From the NCBI GenBank assembly GCA_012512995.1, contig JAAZDA010000295.1, positions 1-6,500 on the forward strand: a DNA stretch of 6,500 nt, written 5' to 3'. Under the pieces are notes generated by a model. The model was not told where the DNA came from, made no database searches, and saw nothing but the letters and a program-made list of their open reading frames with translations. This document shows positions 5,760 to 6,500 of the stretch, in pieces; positions within the stretch are counted from its first letter, which is position 1; the number at the start of each line of letters is the position of its first letter. The stretch comes from Clostridiales bacterium. Lineage in GTDB: Bacteria > Bacillota > Clostridia > Lachnospirales > Lachnospiraceae. Position numbers and translations under genes: made by a program.

Positions 5760-6500
5760 TTATCTGGCCTCCTTTATATCAGCTGTATGGTTGTTATAGT
5801 CATTGGTTGCTATTTCAACGTCAATTCCCATCTCGGTAAGGCGTCTGTAGAAGCGAAGCATTACAGGGTGCGAGGTGAATGTGCCGGCCAAACCGAAAAC
5901 AAGCTTGTCTCCGAAGGTCGCCATTGTGACCTGCATGCCTGGTGCGGACATGAAAGCCGCAAAGTGATCAATGTAGGGCGTTATTTCGTCGGGCATTGTT
6001 ATGCGCTCCATGTTAGACATTGAGGCCGTGACACCTTTCCGCTGAAGATAAATAAAATATGTGAGGCCCGGCTCCTTTAGCACAAGTGGAATGAATTTGA
6101 TGGCCATGTTGTGAACCAGGGCTGAAAATGAATTCATGGTATTGCTTATGTTCTCGTGCTGAAGCTGTTCCGAAAACTGATACTTTACAACTTTGATTAT
6201 GCTTTGCAGATCGCCGTCGTAGTCTTTTGCATAGAAAATTATAGTGATGACACCGAAAAAATTTCTCGTAGTATCTGACGGGAAGAACTGCCGAAGATTT
6301 ACGGGGACTGACACAACGACTGGCCTTGTACTGTCGTGGATCGACATGCCGTCGATAACTGCGGCAATGTAAAGGGATGTCGCGAAAACTCCGACAGTCG
6401 TGCCATATTTGTGAGCTGCGTCAACAAACTGTTTTGCGGAAAGAACGGCCTCCACTACGTGACTCAGTTGATTCATGTCGCGTTCGCCGTGAAGCTGGTA
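5760..6500 (-). CDS. Condensation-domain/alcohol acetyltransferase-like acyltransferase, C-terminal part, 5' end cut by window
   Basis: The frame is open to the right edge, so 246 residues of the C-terminal half are seen; the Met at 6476 is internal, because the residues before it (YQLHGERD) continue the fold smoothly. The layout is that of the chloramphenicol acetyltransferase-like/condensation superfamily. A helix with TVGVFATSLYIAAV is followed by RPVVVSVPVNLRQFFP and, 7 residues on, NFFGV, matching the superfamily's 'v.vpvdlR...gN..g' strand-and-loop. Later come SNMERITMPD, an ATFGDKLVFGLAGTF strand pair, and a final helix plus GIDVEI strand. The catalytic HHxxxDG motif normally lies in the N-terminal half and is not visible here, so activity cannot be judged. 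Members join an acyl group from CoA or a carrier to an alcohol or amine. It is the first visible gene of the operon, coupled by TAAATG to the membrane-protein gene. An inactive homologue or a peptide-forming condensation domain are alternatives; no carrier protein or adenylation domain is in view. Confidence 0.75.
   Translation of the reverse strand, partial: YQLHGERDMNQLSHVVEAVLSAKQFVDAAHKYGTTVGVFATSLYIAAVIDGMSIHDSTRPVVVSVPVNLRQFFPSDTTRNFFGVITIIFYAKDYDGDLQSIIKVVKYQFSEQLQHENISNTMNSFSALVHNMAIKFIPLVLKEPGLTYFIYLQRKGVTASMSNMERITMPDEITPYIDHFAAFMSAPGMQVTMATFGDKLVFGLAGTFTSHPVMLRFYRRLTEMGIDVEIATNDYNNHTADIKEAR
5768..5775 (-). promoter_or_regulatory. Strong Shine-Dalgarno within the end of the acyltransferase-like gene
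   Basis: Read on the minus strand, AAAGGAGG ends 8 bases before the ATG at 5759 and is encoded within the last codons of the upstream gene (Ile-Lys-Glu-Ala-Arg-stop). It fixes the start of the zinc-ribbon membrane protein and shows that this gene can initiate independently as well as by coupling. Confidence 0.85.

Noticed and set aside
5760..6476. Complete acyltransferase gene starting at the ATG at 6476
   Set aside because: The frame stays open to the window edge with protein-like sequence, and the remaining 238 residues would lack the N-terminal half that carries the catalytic motif, so the gene is treated as truncated by the window.
1..6500. Mobile elements, CRISPR arrays, tRNA or rRNA genes
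   Set aside because: No transposase-like protein, tandem repeat-spacer pattern, tRNA-like cloverleaf or rRNA sequence was recognised on either strand.

Overview
The window looks like chromosomal DNA of a low-to-moderate GC Gram-positive gut or rumen anaerobe, most likely a Clostridia/Lachnospiraceae relative. The grounds are a YesN-type AraC regulator next to a family 1 lipoprotein sugar-binding protein, a clostridial-style cytoplasmic GH13 enzyme, and the sequence flavour of the proteins. No marker gene settles the taxon, so this is inference. Coding density is very high and I see no mobile elements, RNA genes or CRISPR.

Left half, + strand (1-3880), carbohydrate sensing and use: the C-terminal part of an AraC-type DNA-binding protein (probably a two-component response regulator, cut by the window edge), then a lipoprotein ABC-type solute-binding protein, then a cytoplasmic GH13 alpha-glucan hydrolase of the neopullulanase/cyclomaltodextrinase type. 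The 86-base gap before the GH13 gene holds a plausible extended -10 promoter. A perfect TTGTG-N2-CG-N2-CACAA palindrome of LacI/CcpA-operator shape overlaps its predicted transcription start, so the enzyme may have its own sugar-responsive control inside the cluster. No permease genes accompany the binding protein in this window.

Right half, - strand (3891-6500), a tight three-gene operon read right to left: a condensation-domain/alcohol-acetyltransferase-like protein (N-terminal part outside the window), a small membrane protein with an N-terminal zinc ribbon and about six transmembrane helices, and a pectinacetylesterase/Notum-family serine esterase without a signal peptide. Both gene junctions are of the form TAAATG, with the stop directly touching the next start, which implies strong translational coupling. 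A putative ester-forming enzyme, a membrane protein and a putative ester-cleaving enzyme in one operon form the most interesting unit here. I infer an acyl-ester metabolism cassette of unknown substrate.

The two halves converge with only 10 bases between stop codons (3881-3890). I see no canonical terminator there, only a short inverted repeat that covers both stops.
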